Notes: generated by a model from the sequence alone, not told the origin. A stretch of DNA of 64,000 nt from DATBJJ01 sp036556425 (GCA_036556425.1 DATBJJ010000067.1:25422-89421); one strand, 5' to 3'; counted from the stretch's first letter, positions 35,338 through 43,723 are shown. A program made the numbers and translations.

Positions 35338-38151
35338 ATGTCGGCACCAGTGTCGGACCTTTCTTTCTCGTCGGTCTCCTCGTCGGGCCACGTGGACGGC
35401 CTTGGGCGGCGGTCTCTCTCCTTCGATCGCGAGACCGGCGCGATGCTCGAGCGGGTGCACGTCCGCCCCGAGCTGGCCGTGTTCGAACAGATACTCCGTC
35501 ATCGCGTCTCCCACTTGTCGGCGATCGGCGAAGAGCGATTCGCGAGACCGTCGGCCGTCGAACGCGACGCGTCCACCGGCGAGCTCGTCGTCGTTGCGGA
35601 ATTCGTGACGGGCACGAGGCTGTCGGAGCTGCTCGAGGTCTGCTCGGACACGGCCGACGTGCCTGGCGTCGACGTCGCGCTCGGATATCTCCTCGAAAGC
35701 CTTCCCGCGCTCGCGACGCTTCACACGGCGAATCGTGCCGTTCATGGCTTGATCGATCCGTCGCGGACGATCATCACCGCAGAGGGTCAAGTCGTTTTTC
35801 TCGACCTCGCGTTCGGCCCCGCGGTCGAGCTGCTCAATCCCGCACCGCATCGTCTGTGGAAGGACTTCGGCGTCACGACGGCATCGAACGGCGGCCACGT
35901 CCGGTTCCAGCCGTCGGACGATGTGGCGCAGGTTGCGTTGTGCGCGGTGATGCTCGTGCTCGGACGGAATCTCCGGCCCGAGGACTATCCGAACGCGCTG
36001 CCGTCGCTCTTGAGCGAGGTGATCGAGGTCGCGCACATCCGCGGCACGACCGCATTTGCCGGCGGCCTGCAGCGTATCCTCGAGGGATCGCTGCCGCTGC
36101 CCGGCCGCTCGTACGAGAGCGCGGACGAGATGCTCGTCGACGTCCGACAGCTCGTGCGAAAAGAGATCGGCCTGGACGTCTGCCGTCAGGCGGTCATCGA
36201 TTTCGTCGCGCAGATGGACGCCGCGTTCGCCAGCGCGCCACCTTCGGTAGAGCGGAGTTCGTCCGTACCATCCCGCAGCGCGGCGTCGCTCGATCCGCAT
36301 GTTCCCGAACTGGATCACTTCCTCGATACGTTCGAGGTCGCCGGCGAGCAGGAAGAGGAGCAATCCCAATTCGCCGCCGCTGACAGCGACGAGCGCGCCG
36401 AACTAGAACTCGAAGAAGAACTGGAAGACGAGGACGAGACCGAGCTGTCGCTCGATCAGATGGAACCTGTTGCCGCCGGCCGGCCGCGGACCGCGCCGGC
36501 CGAAGAGATCTACGATCTCGCGGCGCTCGACGATCTCTCGCTCGCGGATCCCGCGGCGCTCTCGTCCGAGCTGGCGTCGTACGACGAGCGTCCGATTCAA
36601 TCGAAGCCCACGCGTTCGGTTCCGCCGCCGCCCGCTGTCGAAGACGAACCACCGGCGTTCGTCGAAGAACCGGCGCATGCGTCCGTTGAAGAACCGGTGC
36701 AGGACGCGTCGGAATTCGACCAGGTCGCGGCGGAGATCGCGGCTGCCCCGGCAGAGCCTCCGGCGATCGAAGAAGTGGCGTCGAGCGAGTCGGAGCGCGA
36801 GCAGGAAGCGGAGCCCGAGCATCAAGGCGGATCGTCCCGGCGGCGCAAGCGTCAGCAGATGAAATCGGCGCGCGCGAGGAAAGACAAGCTTCGATCGACG
36901 AACGCCGATCAGAAGGCGCCCGCGGCTCCGCCGCCTCCGCCGCCGCAAGCGAAACCGGCAAGTCCGACCGGGTGGCACGTCTCGCCGCATCGCGTGTCCG
37001 TTCCGGAGCCGCACGTTCCCGAGCCCGTGGCGATCCCGCAGCCCACGCGTCCCGCGCACGTGCCCGCGGTGTCGTTCACGCCGTCACCGGTCGGACCGCT
37101 TCCGCAGCCGACATACGCGAGTCCGTCGACGCCCTCGGGCATCTACGGATCGCCGACGGTCGTGAAGCCGCAGCCGGTGGCGCCCCCGCCGCCGGTACAA
37201 CCGCCGCTGTCGGCGCCATTGAAGATCAAGGCCGATCCGCCGGCGGGGTTCACCGCCACTCGACGCTCGTATTCCGAGACGCCGGAGCCGCCGCCGCTCG
37301 ATCGCTTCGGCACGCTGTCGCTCGGCGGAAACGTCGACGAGAAAGAGGCGCCGCGCGCGTTTCCGTGGAAGCTCGCTGCGGTTGCCGTCGGCGTGGCGGT
37401 GGTCGCGATTCTCCTGGGACGCACGTATCTGCCGGGACGGACCGCCGTAACCGGCGAGCCGGGAGCGCCAACCGAGAATGCGTCGCCGGCGCCGTCGCCG
37501 CAGGCCGCACCCGAGCCGAAGAACGATTCGCCGATCCCCGCCGGGAAGGGCCGGCTGACGATCCAGACGCAGCCTCCGGGCATCAAAGTGCAGCTCGATC
37601 GGAAGCCGATCGGCGAGACGCCCGTGCAGATCGACACGACCCCCGGACGGCACGTCCTGACGTTCCTCACGTCGGGCGGCGAAGTACTGCACAGCGTGCG
37701 CGTTCCCGCGGGCAAAACCACGATGCTCGACCTGCCGGTCTTCTCCGGTTGGCTGTCCGTGTTCGCGCCGATTCTGCTCGACATCGCCGAGGGCGGCCGC
37801 AGCATCGGCACGACCGAGCAGAGCCGCCTGATGATGCCGCCGGGCCGTCACGACCTGACGTTCACCAATAAGGAGTTCGGCTTCACGGAAACGCGCGCGG
37901 TCGATATCGAGCCGGGCGGCGTGCGGAACGTGACCATCGAAGCGCGCGGATCCGCGAGCATCAACGCGAACCCCTGGGCCGAAGTGTTTCTGGATGGCAC
38001 CAAGCTGGGAGATACGCCATTGGCTGCGACGCCCGTCCCGCTCGGCACGCGCGAGTTCGTCTTCAAGCACCCGCAGCACGGCGAGCGCAAAGTCACCGCG
38101 ACGATTCGCGCGAACGTGGCGGCGCAGATCACCGTCGATTTCACCAAGTAA
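35338..38151 (+). CDS. Membrane pseudokinase with C-terminal PEGA domains
   Basis: A 937-residue protein. Residues about 20-290 resemble a Ser/Thr kinase fold: LVVVAEFVTGTRLSELLEV, ALATLHTANRAVHGLIDPSR, GQVVFLDLAFGPAVELL and DDVAQVALCAVMLVLGR. HRD is replaced by HGL (from H136) and DFG by DLA (from D156), and the N-lobe is short with no clear glycine loop or lysine. A long acidic, then Pro-rich linker follows (about 300-660), one membrane segment (about 678-697) and PEGA-type beta repeats to the end (RLTIQTQPPGIKVQLDRKPI; ASINANPWAEVFLDGTKLGD). The topology would put the kinase-like domain in the cytoplasm and PEGA outside. ATG 35338 is preferred over GTG 35254 because the kinase-like homology begins after it. 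Confidence 0.7.
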   Translation: MSAPVSDLSFSSVSSSGHVDGLGRRSLSFDRETGAMLERVHVRPELAVFEQILRHRVSHLSAIGEERFARPSAVERDASTGELVVVAEFVTGTRLSELLEVCSDTADVPGVDVALGYLLESLPALATLHTANRAVHGLIDPSRTIITAEGQVVFLDLAFGPAVELLNPAPHRLWKDFGVTTASNGGHVRFQPSDDVAQVALCAVMLVLGRNLRPEDYPNALPSLLSEVIEVAHIRGTTAFAGGLQRILEGSLPLPGRSYESADEMLVDVRQLVRKEIGLDVCRQAVIDFVAQMDAAFASAPPSVERSSSVPSRSAASLDPHVPELDHFLDTFEVAGEQEEEQSQFAAADSDERAELELEEELEDEDETELSLDQMEPVAAGRPRTAPAEEIYDLAALDDLSLADPAALSSELASYDERPIQSKPTRSVPPPPAVEDEPPAFVEEPAHASVEEPVQDASEFDQVAAEIAAAPAEPPAIEEVASSESEREQEAEPEHQGGSSRRRKRQQMKSARARKDKLRSTNADQKAPAAPPPPPPQAKPASPTGWHVSPHRVSVPEPHVPEPVAIPQPTRPAHVPAVSFTPSPVGPLPQPTYASPSTPSGIYGSPTVVKPQPVAPPPPVQPPLSAPLKIKADPPAGFTATRRSYSETPEPPPLDRFGTLSLGGNVDEKEAPRAFPWKLAAVAVGVAVVAILLGRTYLPGRTAVTGEPGAPTENASPAPSPQAAPEPKNDSPIPAGKGRLTIQTQPPGIKVQLDRKPIGETPVQIDTTPGRHVLTFLTSGGEVLHSVRVPAGKTTMLDLPVFSGWLSVFAPILLDIAEGGRSIGTTEQSRLMMPPGRHDLTFTNKEFGFTETRAVDIEPGGVRNVTIEARGSASINANPWAEVFLDGTKLGDTPLAATPVPLGTREFVFKHPQHGERKVTATIRANVAAQITVDFTK

Positions 38152-38251
38152 TCGCGTCGATCGTGCGTGCGCCATCGCGCGGCCGATTTCACATTCGTAA
38201 TGCGAGATCGAATTCGGGCCAGCGCCCGAGCACGGCGCGAACCTCCGCCGT

Positions 38252-38265
38252 CTCAAAGATTTGAG
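38252..38265. promoter_or_regulatory. Dyad CTCAAA-GA-TTTGAG, candidate enhancer site
   Basis: A perfect 6-bp inverted repeat with a 2-bp spacer, centred about 85 bp upstream of the expected start of the sigma54-type promoter. This is a usual position for the binding site of a sigma54 activator. Only one copy was found. Confidence 0.4.
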
Positions 38266-38318
38266 CTTTACGGCCTATTCATTGCAAAAGCGCAGAGCAC
38301 AGCACTGCTGTTCCGATC

Positions 38319-38333
38319 TGGCACCTCGCTTGC
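38319..38333 (+). promoter_or_regulatory. Sigma54-type -24/-12 promoter
   Basis: TGGCAC (38319-38324), five bases, then TTGC (38330-38333), preceded by CT and followed by CA. The invariant GG and GC are exactly 12 bp apart. Transcription would begin near 38344, about 32 bases before the ATG at 38376, with an AAGGTG ribosome site between. The spacing and the gene that follows both support the call. Confidence 0.65.
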
Positions 38334-38375
38334 CAAGCGTGAACTCAACAACGCTTTCATCGAGCAAGGTGCACC

Positions 38376-38528
38376 ATGTGGAACTGGATCAGCTGCTACG
38401 TAACCGGCCATGACTACAGCGTCTCCTGCGAGGGCGGATCGATCTTCCTCCGCTGCCTCATATGCGGCCGACGGTCTCAGGGCTGGGTGGTGTGCGCGAA
38501 GACTCACTCTCACGGCCCCCGCGTCTAG
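38376..38528 (+). CDS. 50-residue cysteine-rich protein (possible zinc ribbon)
   Basis: The frame from ATG 38376 to TAG 38526-38528 encodes 50 residues beginning MWNWISCYVTGHDYSVSCEG. Cysteines are C7, C18, C27, C30 and C40, with C27-x-x-C30 as CLIC, and histidines H12, H44 and H46, so metal binding is plausible. AAGGTG lies at 38366-38371. The protein resembles small uncharacterised proteins with an FLRC-x-x-CGRRS-type core; that recollection was not checked. It has its own sigma54-type promoter, separating it from the pseudokinase upstream. Function unknown. Confidence 0.7.
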   Translation: MWNWISCYVTGHDYSVSCEGGSIFLRCLICGRRSQGWVVCAKTHSHGPRV

Positions 38529-38558
38529 GCGCCGGCCGATAGCGGCGAGCCCTCCCGA

Positions 38559-39815
38559 ATGGCGAGCACTCGCATTGGCGAAGTGACCGCCACAAGCCCC
38601 CTCACGTTAGGCCGCGCCTGGGACCTGTCGGACCGACTCCTCGCGTCGATCGCCCTTGCCTGCCCCGATCTTCACATCGTCGAACCCGCTGGCGACATGC
38701 GGCGCGCCGAACCGCTCGTCGGCGCGATCGTGCTCGTCGGCTGCACGGCCAATCCCGCGGCCGCGATCGACGCGCTCGAGGCACAGCTCGATCTCCTGAC
38801 GATCAACTCGCGATCCGCGAACAGCCTCAGCGGCACGTATCAGCACTCGGTCGTCGAGATCCTGATCGCGCAGCCGCACGAATTCGGCAGCATGATGCTC
38901 GAGGCGACGGGACCCGATGCGCACGTGCGCGAGCTCTTTCGACGGGGCCTGTCGCACGAGCCGTTCGCTACCGAGCGCGATCTCTACACGAGCATCAGCC
39001 TGCCCTTCATCGCACCGGAGCTGCGCAAGGGCACGGAAGAGATCGACGCAGCGGCAGCGGATCGTCTGCCGCACCTTCTCGAACAAGATGCGATTCGCGG
39101 CGATCTGCACATGCACACCGTCTACAGCGATGGACGCGATTCAGTGGCAACGATGATCGAAGAGTGCGCCGTCCTCGGCTACGAGTACATGGCGATCACC
39201 GATCACTCGGCCGGCGCCAGCGCGTCCCGCACGCTCGCGATCGACGAGATCGCGCGGCAGCGTGACGAGATCGAGTCGATGCGCGAGCGGTTTCCGCGGA
39301 TGACGATCCTCCACGGCGCGGAGGTCGATGTCCTGCCGGACGGGCGGCTCGATTTCGCGGACGACATCCTCGAGCAGTTCGACATCGTGCTCGCGTCGAT
39401 GCACGAGCGCGATCGCCAGAGCCCGCGTCAGCTCACGAAGCGTACGCTCGAGGCCCTTGCGCATCCGCTCGTGAACATCCTCTGCCATCCCGCGAATCGG
39501 CTCGTCGGGCGGTCCGCGGGCTACGCGCTCGACTTCGACGCGATCTATGCGGCCGCCGCGGAGAGCGGAACCGCGCTCGAGGTCGACGGCGCGCCGAGCC
39601 ACATCGATCTCGACGGCGACCGCGCGAGAGCGGCCGCCGCGGCCGGCGCGACGCTCGTCGTCGACAGCGATTGCCATCGCGTCGAAGCGCTGCGGCGCCA
39701 GATGGGCTTCGGCGTCGGGACGGCGCGCCGCGGGTGGATCGAGCCCAATCGCGTCCTCAACACGCGGTCGATCGAGGAGGTTCTCGTATTCATCGCCGCC
39801 AAGCGAGCGCGATGA
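38559..39815 (+). CDS. PolX-like protein with an inactive polymerase part and an intact PHP domain
   Basis: A 418-residue protein. Residues about 195-415 form a PHP phosphoesterase domain with metal ligands in GDLHMHTVYSDGR, AITDHSAG, ILHGAEVDVLPDGRLDF, ASMHERD, LCHPANR and VVDSDCHR. Residues 1-190 align loosely with the palm/thumb of family X polymerases, but the Asp pair (GDLDI in the full PolX at 50.8 kb) is absent; GAIVLVGCTANPA stands there. The helix-hairpin-helix N-terminus is also missing. It probably keeps nuclease or phosphatase activity and no polymerase activity. lolA follows 64 bp downstream. Confidence 0.75.
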   Translation: MASTRIGEVTATSPLTLGRAWDLSDRLLASIALACPDLHIVEPAGDMRRAEPLVGAIVLVGCTANPAAAIDALEAQLDLLTINSRSANSLSGTYQHSVVEILIAQPHEFGSMMLEATGPDAHVRELFRRGLSHEPFATERDLYTSISLPFIAPELRKGTEEIDAAAADRLPHLLEQDAIRGDLHMHTVYSDGRDSVATMIEECAVLGYEYMAITDHSAGASASRTLAIDEIARQRDEIESMRERFPRMTILHGAEVDVLPDGRLDFADDILEQFDIVLASMHERDRQSPRQLTKRTLEALAHPLVNILCHPANRLVGRSAGYALDFDAIYAAAAESGTALEVDGAPSHIDLDGDRARAAAAAGATLVVDSDCHRVEALRRQMGFGVGTARRGWIEPNRVLNTRSIEEVLVFIAAKRAR

Positions 39816-39879
39816 GCGCGGGCTCGGCCGAGTGATACCATGGGGTTCCCAGGCCCTGCCGTTTGCGATCGCCCGAGCC

Positions 39880-40539
39880 ATGTCATTGCTGAGTCCCTGT
39901 GTGTTCGCCGCCCTCGTCACGCTCGGCGCGGCAGCCGGCCAGACCGCGCCGGAGCCGTCGGCCGAAGAGGTCGCCAGCCAGCTTCAGAAGAAGTACGACG
40001 CGATTCGCGACTTCTCCGCCGACTTCGTGCAGCAGCACGAATCGATGTTGAAGCGAAAGCGTGAAGAACGCGGCACACTGCTCGTGAAGAAGCCAGGCAA
40101 GATGCGCTGGCAATACAAGGGCGCGGACGAGAAGGTCTTCGTCTCGAACGGCACGCGGATGATTCAATATCTGCCGCAGGAGAACCGCGCGATCGAAGGG
40201 CCCGCGCCCGACGGCGACGAGGTCGCCGTGTTCTTCCTCGCGGGCCGCGGCCACATCACGCGCGACTTCAACGTCAGCTTCGCGAAGGGAGGATCCGCCG
40301 ACGCCTGGGTCCTCCGGCTCGAGCCGAAACAGCCGCAGCGCGAATACGACTGGCTCGAGGTGACGGCCGACCGCAAAACGCTGCGCCTGCTCGGCTTCAC
40401 CGTCGGCGAGAAGCAAGGATCGCGGTCCACGTTCACCCTGTCGAACTTCAAGGAAAACCCCGGACTGGCCGATAAGGCCTTCGAGTTCTCCATTCCTCGT
40501 GAGGCGGAGATTATCCATGTCGGACCAGTCAAGCGCTGA
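39880..40539 (+). CDS. lolA: Outer-membrane lipoprotein carrier protein LolA
   Basis: Periplasmic chaperone that takes lipoproteins from LolCDE to the outer membrane. The 219-residue product has a signal peptide (SLLSPCVFAALVTLGAAAGQ), then KYDAIRDFSADFVQQHES, a GTLLVKKPGKMRWQYK strand typical of LolA, FLAGRGHITRDFNV and a C-terminal TFTLSNFKENPGLADKAFEF. ATG 39880 gives a normal signal peptide; the frame extends upstream through another gene. It overlaps the next gene, a lipoprotein secretin, by 23 bp. Confidence 0.9.
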   Translation: MSLLSPCVFAALVTLGAAAGQTAPEPSAEEVASQLQKKYDAIRDFSADFVQQHESMLKRKREERGTLLVKKPGKMRWQYKGADEKVFVSNGTRMIQYLPQENRAIEGPAPDGDEVAVFFLAGRGHITRDFNVSFAKGGSADAWVLRLEPKQPQREYDWLEVTADRKTLRLLGFTVGEKQGSRSTFTLSNFKENPGLADKAFEFSIPREAEIIHVGPVKR

Positions 40540-42373
40540 GCGCCGTCGTTGGACGCTCACAGTGGGCCTCTGCCTGGCCGCAGCTCTCGGATCGGGCTGC
40601 GCCACGACCGCCGCGCTGCGCGCCGGCGAGCGCGCGGAACAGTCCCAGGACTACGACCGCGCGGTCGTCGAGTACACGAACGCGCTGCGCGCCAACCCCG
40701 GCGATCTCAGCACGCGCCTGGCGCTGGATCGCGCGAAGGTGCGCGCCGCGCAGGAGCATGCCGCCCGCGCGCGCCGTTTCGCGGCATCCGATCGATTCGA
40801 GGAGGCGCTCGTCGAATATCAGCTCGCCGCGGAGCTGAATCCGACCGACGCGCAAGTCGATTCCGCGATTCGCGACGTCCGCCAACGGATCCGCGCGAAG
40901 GATGTCGCCTCGCGCGGCGGCAAGACCGATTTGCAGATGATCATCGAGCGCGCGCGTACCGCGGCGATGCCGGGGCTCGAGCTTCCGGCCGCAAAGCTGC
41001 CCGACACGCTCACGTTTCGATCCGCGTCGAGCCGCGCCGTCTTTCGCGCCATCGCGCAGTTCGGCGGGCTGAACATTCTCTTCGATCCCGCGTTTCGTGA
41101 AGAAACGATCGACGCGGATCTTCGGAACATGGCACTGGAGGACGCGCTCACGTCGATCACCTCGGTGACGCGCACGTTCTATCGCGTCTCGTCGCAGAAA
41201 ACGCTCACGGTCATCCCCGACACGCCCGCGAAGCGCCGCGAGTACGAAGACTCGGTCGTCCAGACGCTGTATCTCAGCAACGCCGATCTGAAGGAGGTCA
41301 TGGATCTCCTCCGCATCGTCGTCGACGTGCGCCAGATCTCCCCCGTGATGGGGCTCAATGCGATTGCGCTGCAGGACACGCCGGAGCATCTCGCCGCTGC
41401 GGCCCGGCTCATCGCCGCGATCGATAAGGCCAGGCCGGAAGTCGTCATCGACGTCGAGCTGCTCGAGGTCGATCGATCGCGGCTCCGCGAATTCGGATTG
41501 GGAATCGCGTCGCCGGGATCGGATGGGATCGCGGGCACCGCAGATGTGAATCGCGACAACCTCACGCTGCAGGATTTGTCGAGGCTCTCGCGCGCGGACG
41601 TCTTCGTCACGGGCGTGCCCGGGATCTATTACCGCCTGCTCAAGAACGACAACAACACGCGCATTCTCGCGAACCCTCAACTGAGGACCGCGGAAGGCGT
41701 CGCGGCGCAGGCGAGATTCGGCGAGGAGATTCCGGTTCCGAGCACGACGTTCGCGCCGATTGCGGCCGGCGGCGTCAATCAGCAGCCGATCACGTCATTC
41801 ACGTACCGCAACATCGGCGTCAACATCGACATCACGCCGCGGACGCATCATGACGACGAGGTGTCGCTTGCGCTCAGGATCGAGTTGAGCAGCGTCTCGG
41901 GCACCGGCGTGGGCGTGACGGCCGGCCTCCCGACGTTCGCCTCGCGTCAGATCACGTCGACGATCCGCTTGAGGGATGGCCAGACCAACATGCTCGCGGG
42001 ATTGATCCGCGACGAGGAGCGGACGACGCTCGCCGGCGTTCCCGGCCTCAGCGATATTCCGCTCATCGGCCGCCTGTTCGCGCGCAACAAGAAGGAATCG
42101 ACGCAGACCGACATCATCCTGACGCTGACGCCGCACATCGTCCGCACGCTGCAGGTGTCGGATGCGGATTTGCGGCCGTTCCGTCTCGGGCGGAGCGGCG
42201 CACCCGCGCCGCGCGTCGAGATCCCCGCCGTTCCGCAGATCCCGCGCGATCTGCCGCCCGGGGGACTCACGCCGGAGCCATTGCCGCAGACGCAGCCCGT
42301 GGTCCCGGGCATCACTGGGCCGGCCGGAACGATCGTGCCGGTCACGCCGCCGAAGAAGCCCGGCGGCGGATAG
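40517..42373 (+). CDS. gspD: TPR-containing lipoprotein secretin (GspD-like)
   Basis: A 618-residue outer-membrane secretin. The signal ends in AAALGSGC, so C28 would be lipidated. Two TPR-like units (about 30-115) precede an STN/N0 domain (TLTFRSASSRAVFRAIAQFG), N1-type repeats (VQTLYLSNADLKEVMDLLRI) and the secretin core (ILANPQLRTAEGVAAQARFG; VPGLSDIPLIGRLFARNKKE; TLTPHIVRTLQV). A Pro-rich tail follows. Lipidation may let it reach the outer membrane without a separate pilotin. ATG 40517 lies inside the end of lolA. No other gsp genes are next to it, so its partners must be elsewhere. Confidence 0.85.
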   Translation: MSDQSSAERRRWTLTVGLCLAAALGSGCATTAALRAGERAEQSQDYDRAVVEYTNALRANPGDLSTRLALDRAKVRAAQEHAARARRFAASDRFEEALVEYQLAAELNPTDAQVDSAIRDVRQRIRAKDVASRGGKTDLQMIIERARTAAMPGLELPAAKLPDTLTFRSASSRAVFRAIAQFGGLNILFDPAFREETIDADLRNMALEDALTSITSVTRTFYRVSSQKTLTVIPDTPAKRREYEDSVVQTLYLSNADLKEVMDLLRIVVDVRQISPVMGLNAIALQDTPEHLAAAARLIAAIDKARPEVVIDVELLEVDRSRLREFGLGIASPGSDGIAGTADVNRDNLTLQDLSRLSRADVFVTGVPGIYYRLLKNDNNTRILANPQLRTAEGVAAQARFGEEIPVPSTTFAPIAAGGVNQQPITSFTYRNIGVNIDITPRTHHDDEVSLALRIELSSVSGTGVGVTAGLPTFASRQITSTIRLRDGQTNMLAGLIRDEERTTLAGVPGLSDIPLIGRLFARNKKESTQTDIILTLTPHIVRTLQVSDADLRPFRLGRSGAPAPRVEIPAVPQIPRDLPPGGLTPEPLPQTQPVVPGITGPAGTIVPVTPPKKPGGG

Positions 42374-42425
42374 ACGCGGATAGACGCGGATCACGCGGAT
42401 AGCGCGGATCACGCGGATCTGACTG
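42374..42425. repeat. Short repeats of GATAGACGCG / GATCACGCG after gspD
   Basis: Six or so 8- to 10-bp units (GATAGACGCG, GATCACGCG, GATAGCGCG) follow the gspD stop directly; the stop TAG is part of the first unit. Related ATCCGCG words occur at about 32255-32310. Confidence 0.75.
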
Positions 42426-42435
42426 ATCACGCGTG

Positions 42436-42467
42436 GCTTCCGCTTTAGAGAGAGGCGGAAGCTCTTT
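42436..42467 (+). terminator. Possible intrinsic terminator after gspD
   Basis: GCTTCCGC (42436-42443) pairs with GCGGAAGC (42455-42462), with an 11-base loop, followed by TCTTT. It lies between the convergent gspD and murA stops and faces the plus strand. The T-tract is short. Confidence 0.45.
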
Positions 42468-43723
42468 CAAGTGACACGTTCGACTTGCCCGCCGAGCGAC
42501 GTGAGGCGCTCGACGAGCGCCGCATAACCTCGCTCGACGGTCTCGAGCGGACCGACCTCGCTCTGTCCTTCCGCCGCAAGCGCCGCGGCAATCAGCGCCA
42601 TCCCCGATCGAATATCGCGGCTGTCGAGATGCCGGCCTCGCAGCTTGGTCGGACCGCTGACGATGATGCGGTGCGGATCGCAGAGGAACAGATCGGCGCG
42701 CATCGCGCTGAGCTGCTCGAGCGCGAACAACCGCAGCTCGTACATCCAATCGTGCACGAGCGTCTCGCCTTCCGCCTGCGTCGCGAGCACCGTGACGAGG
42801 CTGACCATGTCGCTCGGAAACCCTGGCCACAATCCCGTCGTGATCCGCCGAATCGCCGTCAGCTTCGAGGGTTGAACCTCGAAGCACTCGTCGTCCCACG
42901 AGCACTCGAGGCCCATCTTCTTGAGCGGCGCCGCGACGACCTCGACGTCGGTCCACCGCGCGCCAGTCACGCGGGCGCTGCCGCCGGTGATCGCGGCGAC
43001 GACGCCCCAGCTCCCCGCTTCGATGTAGTCGCCATCGAGCTTGTGCGCCGCGCCGCGCAGCCGCGTCGTGCCCTCGACGCGGATCGTCGACGTGCCCTCT
43101 CCCTCGATGTGCGCGCCCATCGCGCGTAGGAAGCGGCACAGCTCCACGACGTGCGGTTCCATCGCCGCATGACGGATCTCGGTCCGCCCTTTCGCGGCCG
43201 CCGCCGCGAGCAGCGCCGTTTCCGTTCCCGTCACTGACGCCTCGTCGAGATAGAACGACGCGCCGATCAAGCCCTTCGGCGCCTCGATGACGTTTCCGCG
43301 TTCGGGATGCGCGATCGCGCCCATCGCCGCGAGCGCCTGGAGGTGCGTCGCGATCGTGCGCCGCGTGGGAAAGTCGCCGCCGGGCTGCGCGAGACGCGCG
43401 GACCCTTTTCGCGCGAGGAGCGGACCGAGGAGCAGCACCGATCCGCGAAGCTTTCCGACGAGCGAGGGATTCGGCGTGTCGCTCGTCACCTGCGCGCACC
43501 GGATCTTCAACGTCGACGTGCCGACGCCGGAGACGGCCGCGCCGAGGCCGGCCAGCAGCTCGATCAGCACCTCGACGTCGCGAATGCGCGGCACGTTCGT
43601 CAGCACGCATTCTTCGTCGGTCAGGAGACACGCGGCGAGCAGCGGAAGCGCCGAGTTCTTGTTGCCTTCGACGGCCACGGTGCCCGACAGCCGCCGTCCG
43701 CCGTCAATCCTCAGAATGGCCAT
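42467..43723 (-). CDS. murA: UDP-N-acetylglucosamine 1-carboxyvinyltransferase with Asp in place of the fosfomycin-target Cys
   Basis: First committed step of peptidoglycan synthesis: transfer of enolpyruvate to UDP-GlcNAc. The 418-residue product has VEGNKNSALPLLAACLL (catalytic Lys-Asn), RGSVLLLGPLLARKGSARLA, and the active-site loop reads PGGDFPTRR. In E. coli-type enzymes the loop is PGGCxIGxRP; the Cys is here Asp (D117 in this numbering), while the following Arg is kept. Cys-to-Asp makes MurA insensitive to fosfomycin in other bacteria (family knowledge). The C-terminal ETVERGYAALVERL is conserved. It overlaps murB by 20 bp and is the last gene of the murein operon. Confidence 0.93.
   Translation of the reverse strand: MAILRIDGGRRLSGTVAVEGNKNSALPLLAACLLTDEECVLTNVPRIRDVEVLIELLAGLGAAVSGVGTSTLKIRCAQVTSDTPNPSLVGKLRGSVLLLGPLLARKGSARLAQPGGDFPTRRTIATHLQALAAMGAIAHPERGNVIEAPKGLIGASFYLDEASVTGTETALLAAAAAKGRTEIRHAAMEPHVVELCRFLRAMGAHIEGEGTSTIRVEGTTRLRGAAHKLDGDYIEAGSWGVVAAITGGSARVTGARWTDVEVVAAPLKKMGLECSWDDECFEVQPSKLTAIRRITTGLWPGFPSDMVSLVTVLATQAEGETLVHDWMYELRLFALEQLSAMRADLFLCDPHRIIVSGPTKLRGRHLDSRDIRSGMALIAAALAAEGQSEVGPLETVERGYAALVERLTSLGGQVERVT

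Noticed and set aside
39840..40064. Alternative start at ATG 39840 for lolA
   Set aside because: It is in another frame; the ATG at 39880 gives a proper signal peptide and the LolA fold.
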